64,000 nucleotides of DNA from Nigrospora sphaerica (Eukaryota; Ascomycota; Sordariomycetes; Amphisphaeriales; Apiosporaceae): the NCBI GenBank assembly GCA_018287875.1, contig JAGVVL010000001.1:6262001-6326000 (forward strand). The letters are read 5' to 3'. Shown here piece by piece: positions 36,909 to 49,231 of the stretch. The number at the start of each line of letters is the position of its first letter. Positions within the stretch are counted from its first letter, which is position 1. Below the pieces are notes generated by a model, which worked only from the letters and a program-made list of their open reading frames with translations, had not been told where the DNA came from and ran no database searches. The translations under genes and the position numbers were made by a program.

Positions 36909-38792
36909 GAAGCCGGGGCCACGGCGGTTTTTTCCGACTTCGCGTCGGCAAGCAAAGTTGCGCCAAACATGCACACTGTGTTTCTACACTGTACATCCTA
37001 CCCTCATCCCTCCCGTTTCCTCGGGTCTTTCCCCCCTAATCTGTTCCTCTTCGTCCCCTAAAATCCACATCATATTTCCCGTGAACTCACGAAAGGGATC
37101 GATCGTTCAGGTGGCTATCGCCGGAAAGCGCATGCCGTTTACCGGCGGGTTTTCGACGGTGCCGCGGGTAAAAAGGGGCCGCAGCCGGAGACGTCCGCTT
37201 TTTGTTCACCTCGATCCATCTCCTGTCCCCATACCTGTCCGTGCCTGTTTTGGGATGGCGCCATCTTCTACAGGTCACGCTTGTCTACTTCACCCGAACC
37301 CCCCAAAAGCAACGAAGAAGGACAATTCTGCTCGTGTCCCTCCTCTGGTGGCTGATGTCTCGCGGTGGACGTGTCTGCCCGCGATGCCCACCACCGGCCG
37401 ACTTTCGTGAAAGAGAGCAGAAAAGCAAACGTACCGTGCGGCTGTCCTTCCCCCCCTTTCCCACCCCATGCATGAGCCATATGGGTGCAACGTGACGGGC
37501 CTCCATCCCATAAGCCCTACGGATGGATATGCATGTCATCCTGCAGCCCACTTTCTTGCACCTACCCGAGAACCCCGAGACCCCCCTCCCTCCCCGGAAG
37601 AGCTGGATCGCACAAGATGCTATGCTCCGCCGTCCATTGGGCCCAAACCCCATATGCCGCCGCCGCTGCGTCCTGTATGCCCCAAGGTCCGAATAGGGTA
37701 GTTAGCCTCGTTCAAGAGCAAAGAAGAGAAGTGCCATTGGATTGACCTGTGTCTGGTTTGTCCACATGCCATAATCACTCAGGAAGCCAGAAGCGGCTCA
37801 CGCAAGGGTTGCTTGCACCCGTGGCTGTGCGGCCCGTGGCGAGTCTTTCTTCTCATGAAATAGCAACTCACTTCTTTCCCACTTTCGTCTGCCTGTGTAC
37901 CTTGGCGCAAACTTTCGTAACCTATTGCTGAGCGCTAGCAAAGAGCCAAACGCTCTTGGTTCTCTAATCTACATTCCTATAGGATAAACATGTATTAATT
38001 CGCCCTCATCCGTAATCCCCCAACCCCTCTCCCGTCCGTCCGTCCGTCCATCCGCCTGTTTGCCTGGCGGATATGTGAACCCGAAAATGCCCGCCTTGCC
38101 TTGCCTTGCCTGCCGACTCGTCCGCCTGTGTGCCTTTCTACTGAGAACGTACCCGCGGCTGACCTATCCCGGCACCCGGGCAAACGTCTCTGAACTGCCC
38201 CCTTTGCCTAACGGATCAATCCGCACACCTTGCCCAGATTGACTTCTTGAACGCCTTGCCCGTCCTTCCTACCCTCCACCTTGCCAACCTTGCCCTTTCG
38301 CCCCCAAATCCCCCCCTTCCAAGCCCTTCAACCCTCATGAGACGGCACCAGCCTCCCCCCGGCTAACCCGTACCGAACGCGGGAGGACACAACACGAGGC
38401 GTGACACGTCCTGGGCCAACGGGCAAGAGGCCCTATGCTCTCTGGCTTCCATGCGGGGCCCTGGGTTCCATCCACCCGAGGTCTGAGGCCGTCCTCTCCA
38501 CTCTAGACACTAGACCCAGTTTTCACATGTGTTTGAAGCCGAAGAAGCAAAATGGGTCCAATGCCGGCAGGTCCGGACCCTCCCTGCCTCCCTCTCTCGA
38601 CTGACGAGTGGCAACCGCCCTTCGGCGCCCATCTGACTGAATCGAATCTATGTACCACGTCCGAGAAGGCCCCCCCCCCCGGGAACTATCGCCATAGACT
38701 GCCCGTCAGGTTACCACGACCGTGGATGGTGCCAATGCCGCCGCGAGAAGGGGCCTTGGTGGCTGCGCCCCCTTGCCTCGCCGCGGACCCCC
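36909..38792. other. Convergent intergenic region, no gene seen
   Basis: This 1.9-kb stretch lies between the 3' ends of the NmrA-like gene and the adenosine deaminase-like gene. Open frames are short and pyrimidine-rich. Nothing else is recognisable. Confidence 0.6.
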
Positions 38793-40660
38793 CTATTCCT
38801 CTCCAAACTCGGTGACGATCCAGAGGCAAAACTTCTCCCACTCCACAGCCCACTCCTTCAGACGTTCTGCCTTGAGCCCCGAGCCTACCGAGGCCTCTTT
38901 CACGTCCTTGCTCCACTCGTCGGCGGCTTGGTCCTCAAATGCAGACCAGCGGATGCTGTTCTCCGCTAGCGAGCCCAGGCCCGCCAGGCCCAGGTTCTCC
39001 CACCCCTGCAACGCTTGCCAGAAATCGTGGGTACTACCCGCCGTATCCTGGCCGAGCATGGCGGGGTCGTCGTTGCACAGGCAGCAGGCCACGCCGCGGG
39101 CGAGGAGCGCCGGAAGCGGGTGGCTCATAACGGATCCGCAGAGGCGCAGCACCTCGTTGCTGATGGGGCAGCTCTCGATGAGAATGCGCTTGTCCTTGAC
39201 CAGGTCGATGAGTAGCGGGTGCTTGTACAGGCTGAAACCGTGACCGATGCGGCGCGTCCCCAGCAGCACGGCGTCGTAGAGGTTGTGGTCCGTTTCGCTA
39301 CCGGACCCGAGACACTCGCCGGCGTGGAAGAAGAAGGGAATCTCAACGCCCTCCTCGGCGCACTGTTTGCGAAACCAGAAGAGCTCGGGGAGCATGTCGC
39401 GGAGCGGCCGGCCGGCATCCTCCTGTCCGACCAGGTCGAAGCCGGCGATCAGATGTGGGTGCGTTAACTTGGTAGTAATGCAGTGATCCATGCTCTCCAT
39501 GATGAACCGTGTCGTGTTGAGTCGTACGGGCGCCCAGATGATGCGCATGCCCCAGAAACCCTTGCCCTCCTCGCTCGCCTGGAAGGCCTTGACCTCCTCG
39601 TCCAGCACATCCATCATGGCCGTATAGTCGCTCTCGGGCGTCTCGCTGTCCTGACGGTAGTAGTCCAGCAGCCAGGAGAAGCGCATCTCGACGTAGTTGA
39701 CGCCGTCCGTCTTGAGAAGAGTCATGAGCCGCCTCAGGAACCTCCTGAAAATAGGCTCGTAGTGCAACATAGAGTTGACAAACCGGAAACACCGGTAGAA
39801 CTTGACCCAAATCTCATCGACGCCGTGGTGCTGGGCGATAGCGTCGGTCCGCGAGATGGTGCAGCGGCTATACATCCACTTGAAGAAGCCCTCACGGCCG
39901 CCGTCGGGGAAGGTCTCGGCCGCCTTGGTGACCCGTACCAGGGTGCCGGGGCGGTAGTCGGGGCTCCAGAGGTTGCCGTCCGTCATGTCGTTTTTCCGAA
40001 AGCGGAAAGCGACAGGGCACGTGGTCAGCGCTTGGGGTGACGTTAGCGGCATGTCAGCCATGATGTGCATGCCGGGCGTGTCCATCATGGTGCTGAGTAG
40101 GAAATCAAAGTCGACCATGGCGTCCATGTGGGCGTGCAGGAGCGCCCCCTTGGGCATCTGGCGCACAATCTTCCAGAGCTTGGTGGACTCCATGCGCGCC
40201 TTGGACAGCGAGAACATCATGCCCGGGTGAATGGTGACGTTCTCAGTCTGCTGGGCCAGGGCCTCCTCCAGCTGAGGGGTCCAGATGGTGCGCTTCTCCT
40301 CATCGCGGATGCGGTCCACAATTTCACACGCCTTCTTGGCGATGGGCGAGAGGCCTAGACGAAAAGAAGCATCTGAAGGGCTGTCAGCTCGGTTCCTCCG
40401 TTCGTGACAGGCGGGCTGCAAGGCGCATGACGGGGCGAGGTCGGGGTGCGCGGGGAAAGAACAACCAGGGGGAAGGAGAGGAGGAGGAGGAGGAGCAGGA
40501 GGAGCAGGAGGAGGGGGGAAAGGGCCTACCAACCGCTGCGCTGCTTGGCCTCTTCGGCTATCAGATCTTCGCGGCCGTTCATGTACTTCTGGATGAACTG
40601 GTCCTCGGGCTTGGGCATCTCCTGGGACACCTCGGCCCATTCGGCTTCGGTGAAGGGCAT
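38793..40660 (-). CDS. Adenosine deaminase-related growth factor type deaminase (ADGF/ADA2/CECR1 family)
   Basis: This is a zinc-dependent metallohydrolase that is predicted to deaminate adenosine or a related purine nucleoside. Exons, read on the minus strand, are 40660-40534 and 40372-38793, giving 568 aa with one 161-nt intron (donor GTTGGT). The metal-binding HAH motif (in ALLHAHMDAMVD) is at residues 122-124. The HAGE motif (FFFHAGECLGSG) is at about 392, SCPISNEVLRLCG follows, and the catalytic and metal-binding NDDPAML segment is at about 476. These are the family's hallmark residues and all are present. The N-terminus (MPFTEAEWAEVSQ) is hydrophilic with no signal peptide, unlike secreted animal ADA2, so a cytosolic enzyme is inferred. 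The start ATG sits directly before the conserved N-terminal stretch. The gene looks intact. Confidence 0.9.
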
Positions 40661-42430
40661 TTTGGCGGATTTGCCCAGGTGGCGGTCTGCTGCTCAACGC
40701 GGGCGCGCCGAGCTGCTTACGGGTTTTGGGGGAGGGAAAGAAAGGTGAGAAGAGAGCGGCTGCAGCCTGGATGCTAAACGGGAAGCGCGCGCGCCGCTGC
40801 GGGCGAAGAGGGAGAAAGAGAGAGACGAGACGAATGGGCAAAATGGACGAAGGCTGACGAGCTGGGACGGAAGCCGACGACGATCAAGCGAGGGCGGCGG
40901 CGGCGAGCAGCAGCAGCAGCAGCAGCAACAACAGCTGAGTCGGGAGATGGGCAAGCGATGGGATAGATGTTGAACACAGGCAAAGAAGCCGGGTCTGACT
41001 GAGATATCGCCGTTCTTGGGTAAAGGCCGGCTTTAGGATCAATGCCAGGCTCTTCCCTCGTTTGTGCTGCGTCCCTGCCGCTCCCGTCCGGCTCGCTCCA
41101 GCTGAGATTTGATAGTCACCTGAGGGTCCCAGCCTGAACGAGCCCTTGGCCCTTGGGCCCTGGGGAGTGCGCTACGCTAGGCTCCTAGGTGTGTATCCCA
41201 TGTACGAAGTACCCGTTGGTGCCCCACCAGCGCCCCCGCCGATATGGGATGGGATGGGATCCTCCCGTATGGGAACCTGAGCATTGGAGATTGGATGGGC
41301 ACTTGGACTTGGTGCCTCTCAGCTCAGCGCCGACTATGGACTGGAGCAGCCAGCCCAGCACCAACAGCAAGCCTGAAACGAAACTGGGCACGGCATGGAC
41401 GAGAGCCCCAGGCCACTTCAAAGCTTCTGCCCACACGCACACACACACACACACACACACACGCATACACACGCACACGAAACATACCGGAGCGAGCGAG
41501 AGAAGGGCCAGAGGGAGAGAAAGATGATTCGCCGTCGCTCGTACTCGTCCACGACGCCGAGTTGCTTCCATCATCCCCTCTACTCCTTTCCCCCTGCTAC
41601 CCGGCATCTCCCCGTCATGACTCATCCATCCGCCCATGAGGCGCCTTTTTTTCTCGCCGCCGCCCCGGGTCCAGGTTCCCTGCACGTACGGAGAAGAACG
41701 CACCCGACTAGGAGGATCGGGACCCCCTGACATGAATGGAAACCCGACGACCTTGCAGGCCTTTTTGCCATGCGCCCCTGCCGGAAGAAACGCTGCGTGC
41801 TATAATTACGTGAGGAATGTTCGCCCACCTTCCTTTCCCCCAGCGCCGGCCTGACGCGCGCCGACGCCCCAGCACCAAATGCGAACGACGCCGCTCGCGC
41901 GCCGCACAAAAGAAGTAATCTGCGAGGTCGCCCGGACCGCGCCGGGTCCCCCTTTTTTGGGAAGGGGGGAGAAGGACGGCGATCCATCCAGCTAACGTGG
42001 GTAAGCTGATTAGAGGCTCTCTAACTCCTAACCCTCCCTGAACATATCCCAACTGAGACTGAGATCAACTGCCCACATGCACGAGTCACCTTATTGCTAG
42101 CGCCTGATCTGTCGAACCGGCTCCCATGCGAGGCCGGACGGCACGATTGACCCCGTCAACGTAAAGCCATGAATCAGGACGACTGTCTGTCTGTGTACCT
42201 CCTTGTCGCACCACGTCCGCCCAGCCGCCTGCCGGGCTGCCGGGCTGCCCAGTGCTTTCTTTGGCCCCTCCCCTTCACCCTCCCTTCACTCTCGGCGATA
42301 CAAGCCCCCCCCCCCCTTCCCGATGGGCAGCCTGGCCCCGTATCGCTGCGATCCGGCTCTTTCGCATGGAAAGCCGCGGGCACCTCCTGGCTCCGGTCGG
42401 CTTTTTGGGGCGTCCCCTTTGCCTTAGCCG
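40661..42430. other. Intergenic region with CA microsatellite, no gene seen
   Basis: This is 1.8 kb between the 5' end of the deaminase gene and the 3' end of the GFA-domain gene. It contains a CAG-type repeat at about 40906-40926 and the CA tract at 41439-41462. I see no protein-coding signal. Confidence 0.6.
41439..41462 (+). repeat. (CA)n microsatellite
   Basis: About 12 CA units continue into imperfect CGCATACACACGCACACG. Confidence 0.9.
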
Positions 42431-42967
42431 CTAGGTCGGCGGCATCTTGGGGAAACCCTCGGCGCCCGCCACGGGCGCCACCCACGGCAACTTCCTGTCG
42501 CAGAAGAACTCCTGGCGCGGCTTCAGGTCCGTCCTGTCGCCATCGATGATGCCGAGACCCACGGAGACGATGCCGGGCCTGCTCGTCGTCGACATCGTCA
42601 CCCCAGACCCGCAGTTGCCGCAAAACGATCGTGACAGCACGCTGCCCGACTCGGGCGTCGAGTCCTCGTACGTCTTGAGCACCGAAGGGTCCGCAAGCGT
42701 GTACTTGACTTGCTGGTCGCCCGCGCATGTTAGCTTCGTTTCTTGTTCCTTTTTCCGTTCCCCCTTTGTTCTCCCCTGATTCCCTTTGCCCGGGCAATGA
42801 ACCCGACTCACGTTCTCGTGGTAAGCAACATTAGACGTGAACGCAGCGGCGCACTTCTTCTGGCACGGAACACAATGGCAATTGTTCGTAAACACTGGGC
42901 TGCCGGTCATCTCCAGCTTCACCATTTTACACAGGCACGAGCCTGTTCTTTTCTGGGGAGCCGACAT
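42431..42967 (-). CDS. GFA domain protein (glutathione-dependent formaldehyde-activating-like, CENP-V fold)
   Basis: This is a small zinc-binding protein of the GFA/CENP-V superfamily. Family members were first linked to S-hydroxymethylglutathione formation, but most fungal paralogues have no proven substrate. Exons, read on the minus strand, are 42967-42812 and 42712-42431, giving 145 aa. The zinc ligands expected for the fold are present: CLC near the N-terminus (GSCLCKMVKLEM), CHCVPC (NNCHCVPCQKKC) and CGNCG in the second half (SFCGNCGSGV). The 99-nt intron is in frame and free of stops, so an unspliced product with 33 extra residues is possible on paper. The spliced form fits the family length and joins Asn directly to the beta-strand segment QVKYTLADPSVLKTYEDS. 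Confidence 0.88.
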   Translation of the reverse strand: MSAPQKRTGSCLCKMVKLEMTGSPVFTNNCHCVPCQKKCAAAFTSNVAYHENVSRVHCPGKGNQGRTKGERKKEQETKLTCAGDQQVKYTLADPSVLKTYEDSTPESGSVLSRSFCGNCGSGVTMSTTSRPGIVSVGLGIIDGDRTDLKPRQEFFCDRKLPWVAPVAGAEGFPKMPPT

Positions 42968-43698
42968 GGTGCTTGCTGATGCTGCAGGTTCGAGCGATGG
43001 CGTCCGTCTCGTGTGCAATGGATACCAGAGTAGGATGCTGGTCGTGCCGTCCTCGGAAAAAGACCGCTCGGCTTTTCCTGGACTTGCTGGTATCCCGTCT
43101 CTCTTTCTCTGTACATCCCATAGACAGACCCACCATGTGGGCCGCCTTCCGAAAGCTGGACCATGACGGAGGAGGCATCGCCTGTGGTGCCGCCTGAATG
43201 CTGACAAATGCGGACCGCGAAAGGGTCTCGCCCACACAATCGGATTATATATCCGCCTGCGCATAGAGGGGGTTCATTTGGGTTTCTAGGGGTAGGTTTG
43301 AATGCATGGAAGGTACTCATAACCCCCTGTGCAAGATAGCAGTATCCACCAGGTTTGTGGTGCGCCCCAGCTCAGCAGCCAGTTTGCTCGACTTCGACAT
43401 AGATCCCGCCCAGGCAATTCGGCAGGCATCGGCAAATATAGAACTGTTCCGGTGTTGCTTATCGGCTGCTCCAGCTTCAGATACATCGTCGCAAACTGAA
43501 GATCCCCTCAAAAGAACCATGTGCACTCAGGCGTTTCATTCGCGAGACTCATATTTGGTCTATCAATGCAATCTTCTCATGCAGAGTCCCTGCCCTTTGC
43601 ATTCCTCGCCCGATCATCAAAGCGTGGGGGTATCATAACGCGTCCGTCCTAGAATCAAGTCCTCCCATGTGCTGAAGCCAACACGGCACGGCTGCAGC
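42968..43698. other. Intergenic region, no gene seen
   Basis: This is 0.7 kb between the start of the GFA-domain gene and the stop codon of the CsbD-like gene. It contains the GFA gene promoter and the CsbD-like 3' UTR. No further feature is supported. Confidence 0.6.
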
Positions 43699-44311
43699 TT
43701 ACTTGCGGGCCTCGGCATCGGCCTCGGCCTTCTTCTGGAGTTCCGCCTCGACGCCCCGCTGGGCCGCCTTGCCCGAGTCGTGCTGCTGCTGGTAGTCGGC
43801 CTTGGCCTGCTCATTTCCGAGCAGACTGGCACCGGCACTGCCGACGGCGCCGGTGAGGCGGTCCGCGATGCCCTGGCCGCCCTGCTTGACTTGGCCGGCG
43901 GCCTCCTTCTCCTGACCGTCTACGTTCTGCTGGCGGCCCTGCTGCTTCAAGCCTTCGCTGCCGATGATACCGCCGGCGAACTCTTTGGCCGAGCCCATGG
44001 TCTGATCCCACTTGCCCTGGTTGACGTCGGGGTGGTCCTTGGCAGCACCCGAGGGCGTGACGGTGAAGCCGGGGCCCTTGGCGGCCGTGTGCGAGATGTC
44101 GTGCTCAATCTCGGCCTTGTCCTTCTTCGCCTGGCCCTTGGTCTGTGGGGAGAGGAAGGCGTTAGCAGGCGGTCCATGGGTAACAGAAGGCATCAAGACG
44201 TGATGATCGTACCTGGTCGCCGCCACTTCCCAAGAGGGAGCCGGCCAGTTCCTGGGCGCCGCCGGTGACCTTGTCGTAGGTGGCCTTGAGGGTGGAGTCG
44301 TTGCCAGACAT
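43699..44311 (-). CDS. CsbD-like stress protein (HMP1-type, mismatched base pair and cruciform DNA recognition)
   Basis: This is a small, very hydrophilic protein rich in Gly, Lys, Gln, Ala and Asp. Exons, read on the minus strand, are 44311-44213 and 44142-43699, giving 180 aa with a 70-nt intron. CsbD-like helical repeats are visible: LKATYDKVTGGAQELAGSLLG at the N-terminus, then QGKWDQTMGSAKEFAGGIIG and QEKEAAGQVKQGGQGIADRL. Fungal members are annotated after Ustilago HMP1, which binds mismatched and cruciform DNA. Bacterial CsbD is a general-stress protein of unknown mechanism. There is no signal peptide or membrane segment. It is probably intrinsically disordered until bound; the exact role is not known. 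Confidence 0.88.
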
Positions 44312-45654
44312 ATTGACGGTGGTGTGTGATTTGCTTGTGGCTGTTGAGAATGGTGTACGTGGGTGAATGCGATGAATCAGACAGGAACAGAATCGATTGA
44401 GGTGTTGTTGGTTGATCAAACGGAGGGGAGAGGACAGAGAGAGGCAGGCTTTAAATACTTCTTTACAGAAGAGGTAGTCAAGTACCTATTTCTGTCTGCC
44501 TGGGCAGGAATGCTCACTTACCTACCTTACCTACCTACATACTGCCCACTTTCCGTTGCTGTGTGGCCGTCGTCACTGGGTGCACCTTGAAAAGAGAAAC
44601 AGCTTACGTCAAAGGCGCCGTGGAGGCGGGCGTTTCCCATCACGAGAATACCGGAATTTAGTCGTCAGCCAAAGAGCCCGGCCGTGACGCTGTTTTGGGA
44701 AGCTGCCATGATGTCATATGGTGGGGTGAGCGAGCAAAAGAATGCCGACCGCAGCCGGAGCTCCTCCCCCACCTGGGCTGCCCAAGCTATTAGGAATATG
44801 GATGACTGCCTGTCTGAGAAAGAGGTAAGTACCTTACATACCTAGCCACGTACCTACCTACTACTTGGTCGAGAAATGCACCCCGTACTACACTCCAGGT
44901 TTCACATCCAAGAAAGACATACACGGGGAATTACGTCGGTACTCTCAAGCTAGGCCCCTGCCTGTCGGGCGGGCACGTGATCTCCAGGGCCTTTCACATG
45001 AAAGAAACGTAGTACTGCCCGTCCGGCACACCTGTTGCTCGCCTTGACTGGCCAGGAGGCCTACAAGTGTTCGCGCGTGCGAGATCGCGTGGCGCATGCA
45101 GTCCAGCCTCGGGCTGCCGTTTTGGTTCGCTTGTCACGAACCATGGCATCGGTGCTGCGGGGCCCCACCGTGTCACTTATATCCAGCCCGAGGGCACGAT
45201 AGCTGGTGCTTGCGCTCTGGGCTACAAATTGCGTGTACTGGAAACCAACGGGTGCAAAGCGCCCAATTCCAACCGAACGAAGATGCGTCGAGCAGTCCAG
45301 TCACACACTCATCGCAAACAAGCAAACAAGTATCACTACAGTACACCGTGCGTCACCTCGGTCGATGGCAGTTGGGCCCTCTGACGGCATGTAAACATAC
45401 TGTTTGGTATCAAATGGCGTGTGCCGAAGGGTATCTCGCAAGGCTACGCGAGCTTCTCTCATACATATCATACATGTCTCATACTAGCCGACTCCTTGTG
45501 CCCTCGTGTTTCGAGAGTTGCGCGAAGCCAACAGCGCTTCCATGATTGCCCACACCTCCAGCCTCGATCTCGAGACTGTGGCAGTATGGCGGTGCACATA
45601 ATCAATTGCTGTCCTGGCCCGTCAGCCGCCGTGTACCAGGTAGAGTTCCGCTAC
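44312..45654. other. Intergenic region rich in TACC motifs, no gene seen
   Basis: This is 1.3 kb between the CsbD-like gene start and the NFS1 stop codon. TACCTACC-type clusters lie at about 44518-44540 and 44829-44865. No coding frame is supported. Confidence 0.6.
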
Positions 45655-47379
45655 TTAGTGCTGGCTCCATTCGATCGTGTTCAAGTCGATGCCCTCCTGA
45701 ACCAACTCCCACAAGGGACTCAGTTCTCGCAGGAACGTGACACGTTCCTGCACAGCCTTGAGAACGTAGTCAATCTCAGCTTCCGTCGTGAAACGACCGA
45801 TACCAAAACGAATGCTGCTGTGAGCCCCCTCGTCACTGTTGCCCAGGGCCCGCAGGACGTAGCTGGGCTCGAGAGACGCCGAGGTACAAGCACTACCCGA
45901 GGACAACGCGATGTCCTTGAGAGCCATCAAGAGCGACTCGCCCTCCACGTAGGCAAACGACACGTTCACACAACCAGGGTAGAAGTGATCGGGCGATCCG
46001 TTCTGCGACGTGTGCTCCATCGACAACAGTCCTTTCAACAGTCTGTCCGAGAGATGCTTGATCCATTTGGAGTCATACTAGGGTCCATCGTCAGTATTGG
46101 GCTCAGTCAAGGTATCGACGATGTCAAGATTTAAATGTGTCGTAAATCAGACGCGTGTGCTGCTTATCAACAAAATGATTCCGGTCAAGGAATTCAGAAA
46201 GCCATGCATGTAGGAGCGGTTCATCACTTAGGGAGAGGGCAGAAGGACGAAAAAAAGGAAAATGGTTACACATACCGGCAATTCCTCCTTGGCAATGCGG
46301 CAAGCCTCGCCAAAGCCAACAATTTGGTGTGGTGGGAGGGTGCCGCTGCGAAGACCTCGCTCCTGGCCGCCGCCGTGAATGATAGGCTCCAGTCTGACCC
46401 TCGGCCGTCGTCGCACGTAGCAGGCACCAATACCCTTGGGACCATAGATCTTATGCGCCGAGATGGACATCAAGTCGATGTTCAGTGCGTTGACGTCGAG
46501 GGGAATCTTACCCACGGCCTGGGCCGCATCAGTGTGGAAGAAAACCTTTTTGGCACGGCAGATCTTGCCAATCTCCTCGAGGGGCTGAATGACACCGATC
46601 TCGTTGTTCACCGCCATGATACTGACAATGGCCGTGTCTGGCCTGATGGCCGCCTCCAGCTGTTGCAAGTCGATCAGGCCGTTGCTTTGCACCGGCAGAT
46701 ATGTGACTTCGAAGCCGTCCGAGTCTTGGAGGTGGCGGCACGTGTCCAGAACGCATTTGTGCTCCGTCTGACTCGTCACAATGTGCTTCTTCTTTCCCGA
46801 CCTGCCGTAGAACTTGGCCACGCCCTTGATACTCATGTTGTTACTTTCGGTGGCACCGCTGGTGAAGATGATCTCTTTGGGGTCGGCGCCGATCAGATCG
46901 GCAATGTGCTGACGCGCATCCTCGACGGCCTTCTCGGCCTCCCAGCCGTACGCGTGGGTGCGCGAGTGGGCGTTGCCAAAGGTGCCCACCAAGAAAGGCA
47001 GCATGGCATCGAGGACCCGCGGGTCCACCGGGGTCGTGGCCTGCATGTCGAGATAGATGGGCCGCTGGCCCTCGTCCATACGGGTCGCCTCTTTCAAGGC
47101 CTCGGCCATGGGGCTGACTGTGGCGTTCGGGGGAGCGCCCGCGCCAGGCATGACGAGCTCGCCCTTATCGTTCATGAAATCCTTCTTGTCCAGGCGGATG
47201 GCCGTGTCGACGTTGACCTGGGCATGGTCGGGCTTCGTCTCGGAGACGTAGCTTCTCCGCGAGGCGCGGGCCACGGCAACTCTCGATACCGAGGGGACGA
47301 CGCACGCCGCAGACAGAGACTGCCTGAGACCCAGGCGCGAGGCCTGTCTCAAGGCCGACGACGCTGCGTTGGCCGCCAT
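45655..47379 (-). CDS. NFS1: Cysteine desulfurase, mitochondrial (NFS1)
   Basis: This is a PLP enzyme that takes sulfur from L-cysteine to form a persulfide for Fe-S cluster assembly in the mitochondrial matrix and for tRNA thiolation. Exons, read on the minus strand, are 47379-46276 and 46077-45655, giving 508 aa with a 198-nt intron (donor GTATGT). The first 45 or so residues are Arg/Ser/Ala-rich without acids ([20 protein letters not shown]), a typical mitochondrial presequence. The aminotransferase-V core begins at [20 protein letters not shown]. The PLP-binding lysine is in [12 protein letters not shown] (about Lys310). The catalytic cysteine is in [21 protein letters not shown] (about Cys432). 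The C-terminus ([12 protein letters not shown], ending EWSQH) is the conserved eukaryotic/alphaproteobacterial NFS1 tail that contacts the scaffold. The gene is intact and presumably essential. Confidence 0.96.
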
Positions 47380-49231
47380 ATTAAAGGAAGTATGTGAAAG
47401 AAGTGATGGATAGAAGAAAGAAAAGAGCTGGGTTCCAGGTGACGGGAGGGGCGGGCGGGAGCTCGCAGGTGAGCCCCAAAAAGTTCGACGGCGAATAAAA
47501 GGATGGAGACGTTGCGCCCGCACCAAATCTGCTCCAAGCTCTCCACGATTAATCAGCCGGCGTACGTTTAGTGGCCCAAATGTAGGTAAGCTCTCGGATA
47601 AACTGAAGAACCGGGTGCGGACGAGGCAACCCCGCCATGGCCACCCCTCGGAGTCGCAAGCCCCCGACGTGCCACCAGAATGGAAGTAGCCGGAAGTTAA
47701 TCGTCGTTAACTCCGTTTCTCCCTCCCTGCGCGCCCACTCTCCCGCCAACAGGCACAAGTAGCTTTGGCACTGGCGTGGCCGCCATCAGAGAACAAATTG
47801 GAGTTTGGGGCATGCCGTTTGGGCCGGCATAGCATGGGTGTACAACATGTTGGTCAGACGGGAACGAAGCTCGCGATGGTACGGTCGCTGTAGGTGTGTC
47901 CTTTTTTTTCTCGGTCTCGGGCGTGCGATGGGCGGAAAGCCCGTTCGTCAGCGCGCCCGATGCTTTGATTGGATGGTGGGTACATAGCATTAGGGCCGAT
48001 CGTTGGCCGGTCATCACGCTAGCCCGCCAAGCATGTTCGACGGAAGGAGCTCGGGGTGTGCGGATTGACGTAACTGACCCTTGTGACGTTGATGGAGACC
48101 CAGCTGTTGCCTCGCACAGAGACCGTCGCACGGCACTTTCGGCATGCTGGCCAGGCCGGGCACATCCGGACTCAGGAGTGAGCCCGGCCAGGCGGGAATG
48201 GACGATGCCTGGTCGAAAGCGGTGGACTCTTGTCGCCCTGGTTCTTGACCACGTAATTGAGTCTGGCGTTGCCTTCAGAACCTGCTCCCCGGAAATGCGG
48301 CTGGCTTGCGGCGGCGCAGGGCAACTCTAGGATTGACGGGCAGAGCTGACGGCTTGGCAACCAGCCCCGGCCTACTTCGCCTCGCAGCCTTTCATAGGAC
48401 GTATGAATAAGTACTTAGGCGAGTGGTAGGAAATGACAGAGCAGAAGCAAACACAACAAAACACACGGCCGGGTCAAGTAACACAGAAGCCCTTGCGCCT
48501 GGCATGGTATTGGGCAACGAGAGAGGATCCGTGCCAGCGGCTGCCCGATGTTAAGCTCGCCCGGGGTTTGGCGATGAGGCCGCCCAACGGGAGAGGGTAA
48601 GGTACGGAATCTCTAGATACATGTACCTAATGACGGGCCTGAGATGGGATGGGATCCCATACCGAGGTAGCCATTCTCAATATGTGAGGTCCCGTCGACT
48701 ACGGGCAGCCTTACAGATCAGCTGTAGTAAGTATGGCAGCCAGCCATGTGAATGATTAGTCTCAGCCCTTCGGCTGCCTGCCTGGCACTGCCCCCGGGGC
48801 CGTCGTCACCACCGCACGTTCTAAGCCCAAGTTAAGTACTGCCAAGTCCAAGGCCGGCTCAGCAGCAGCGGCACCCAAGACACTGACCAAGTGCCTACAT
48901 AGGTATGTACATGTACCCCATACTGCCCGGATTGGCTGACGGCCTATGACTGCACCAACTTCCCACTTGCGCGCCGTTTGCATCTTCCCCCAATCCATTC
49001 TCACCACCCGCCTCGTCGCTCACCCTCCCAGTCTCTCACTCGATTGCGACATCTTGTGCCTGAGAGTGCGATCCTCAACCCGGACGGTTCTGACGACGAC
49101 ACTCTTGCCGCGCGCGCCGCTTTTGCGAGCTCCAAAAACCTTTCCCATCTTTCCTACCCCGCCGCCTAACATCCAGCCATCCCACCGGTACCTCACCTCG
49201 TTGCACGTTCCTGCCGAGGGCCCGATCCGAG
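47380..49231. other. Divergent promoter region between NFS1 and the BAR-SH3 gene
   Basis: This is 1.85 kb shared by two outward-facing housekeeping genes. It is expected to hold both promoters. I see no coding frame or RNA gene. The last 270 bases are C/T-rich, as in many fungal 5' leaders. Confidence 0.6.

Noticed and set aside
42713..42811. Treating the GFA-domain gene as intronless
   Set aside because: The 99 nt are in frame, but they encode a Lys/Gly/Arg-rich insert foreign to the family and have good splice ends (GTGAGT and ACCAG). Splicing restores family length.
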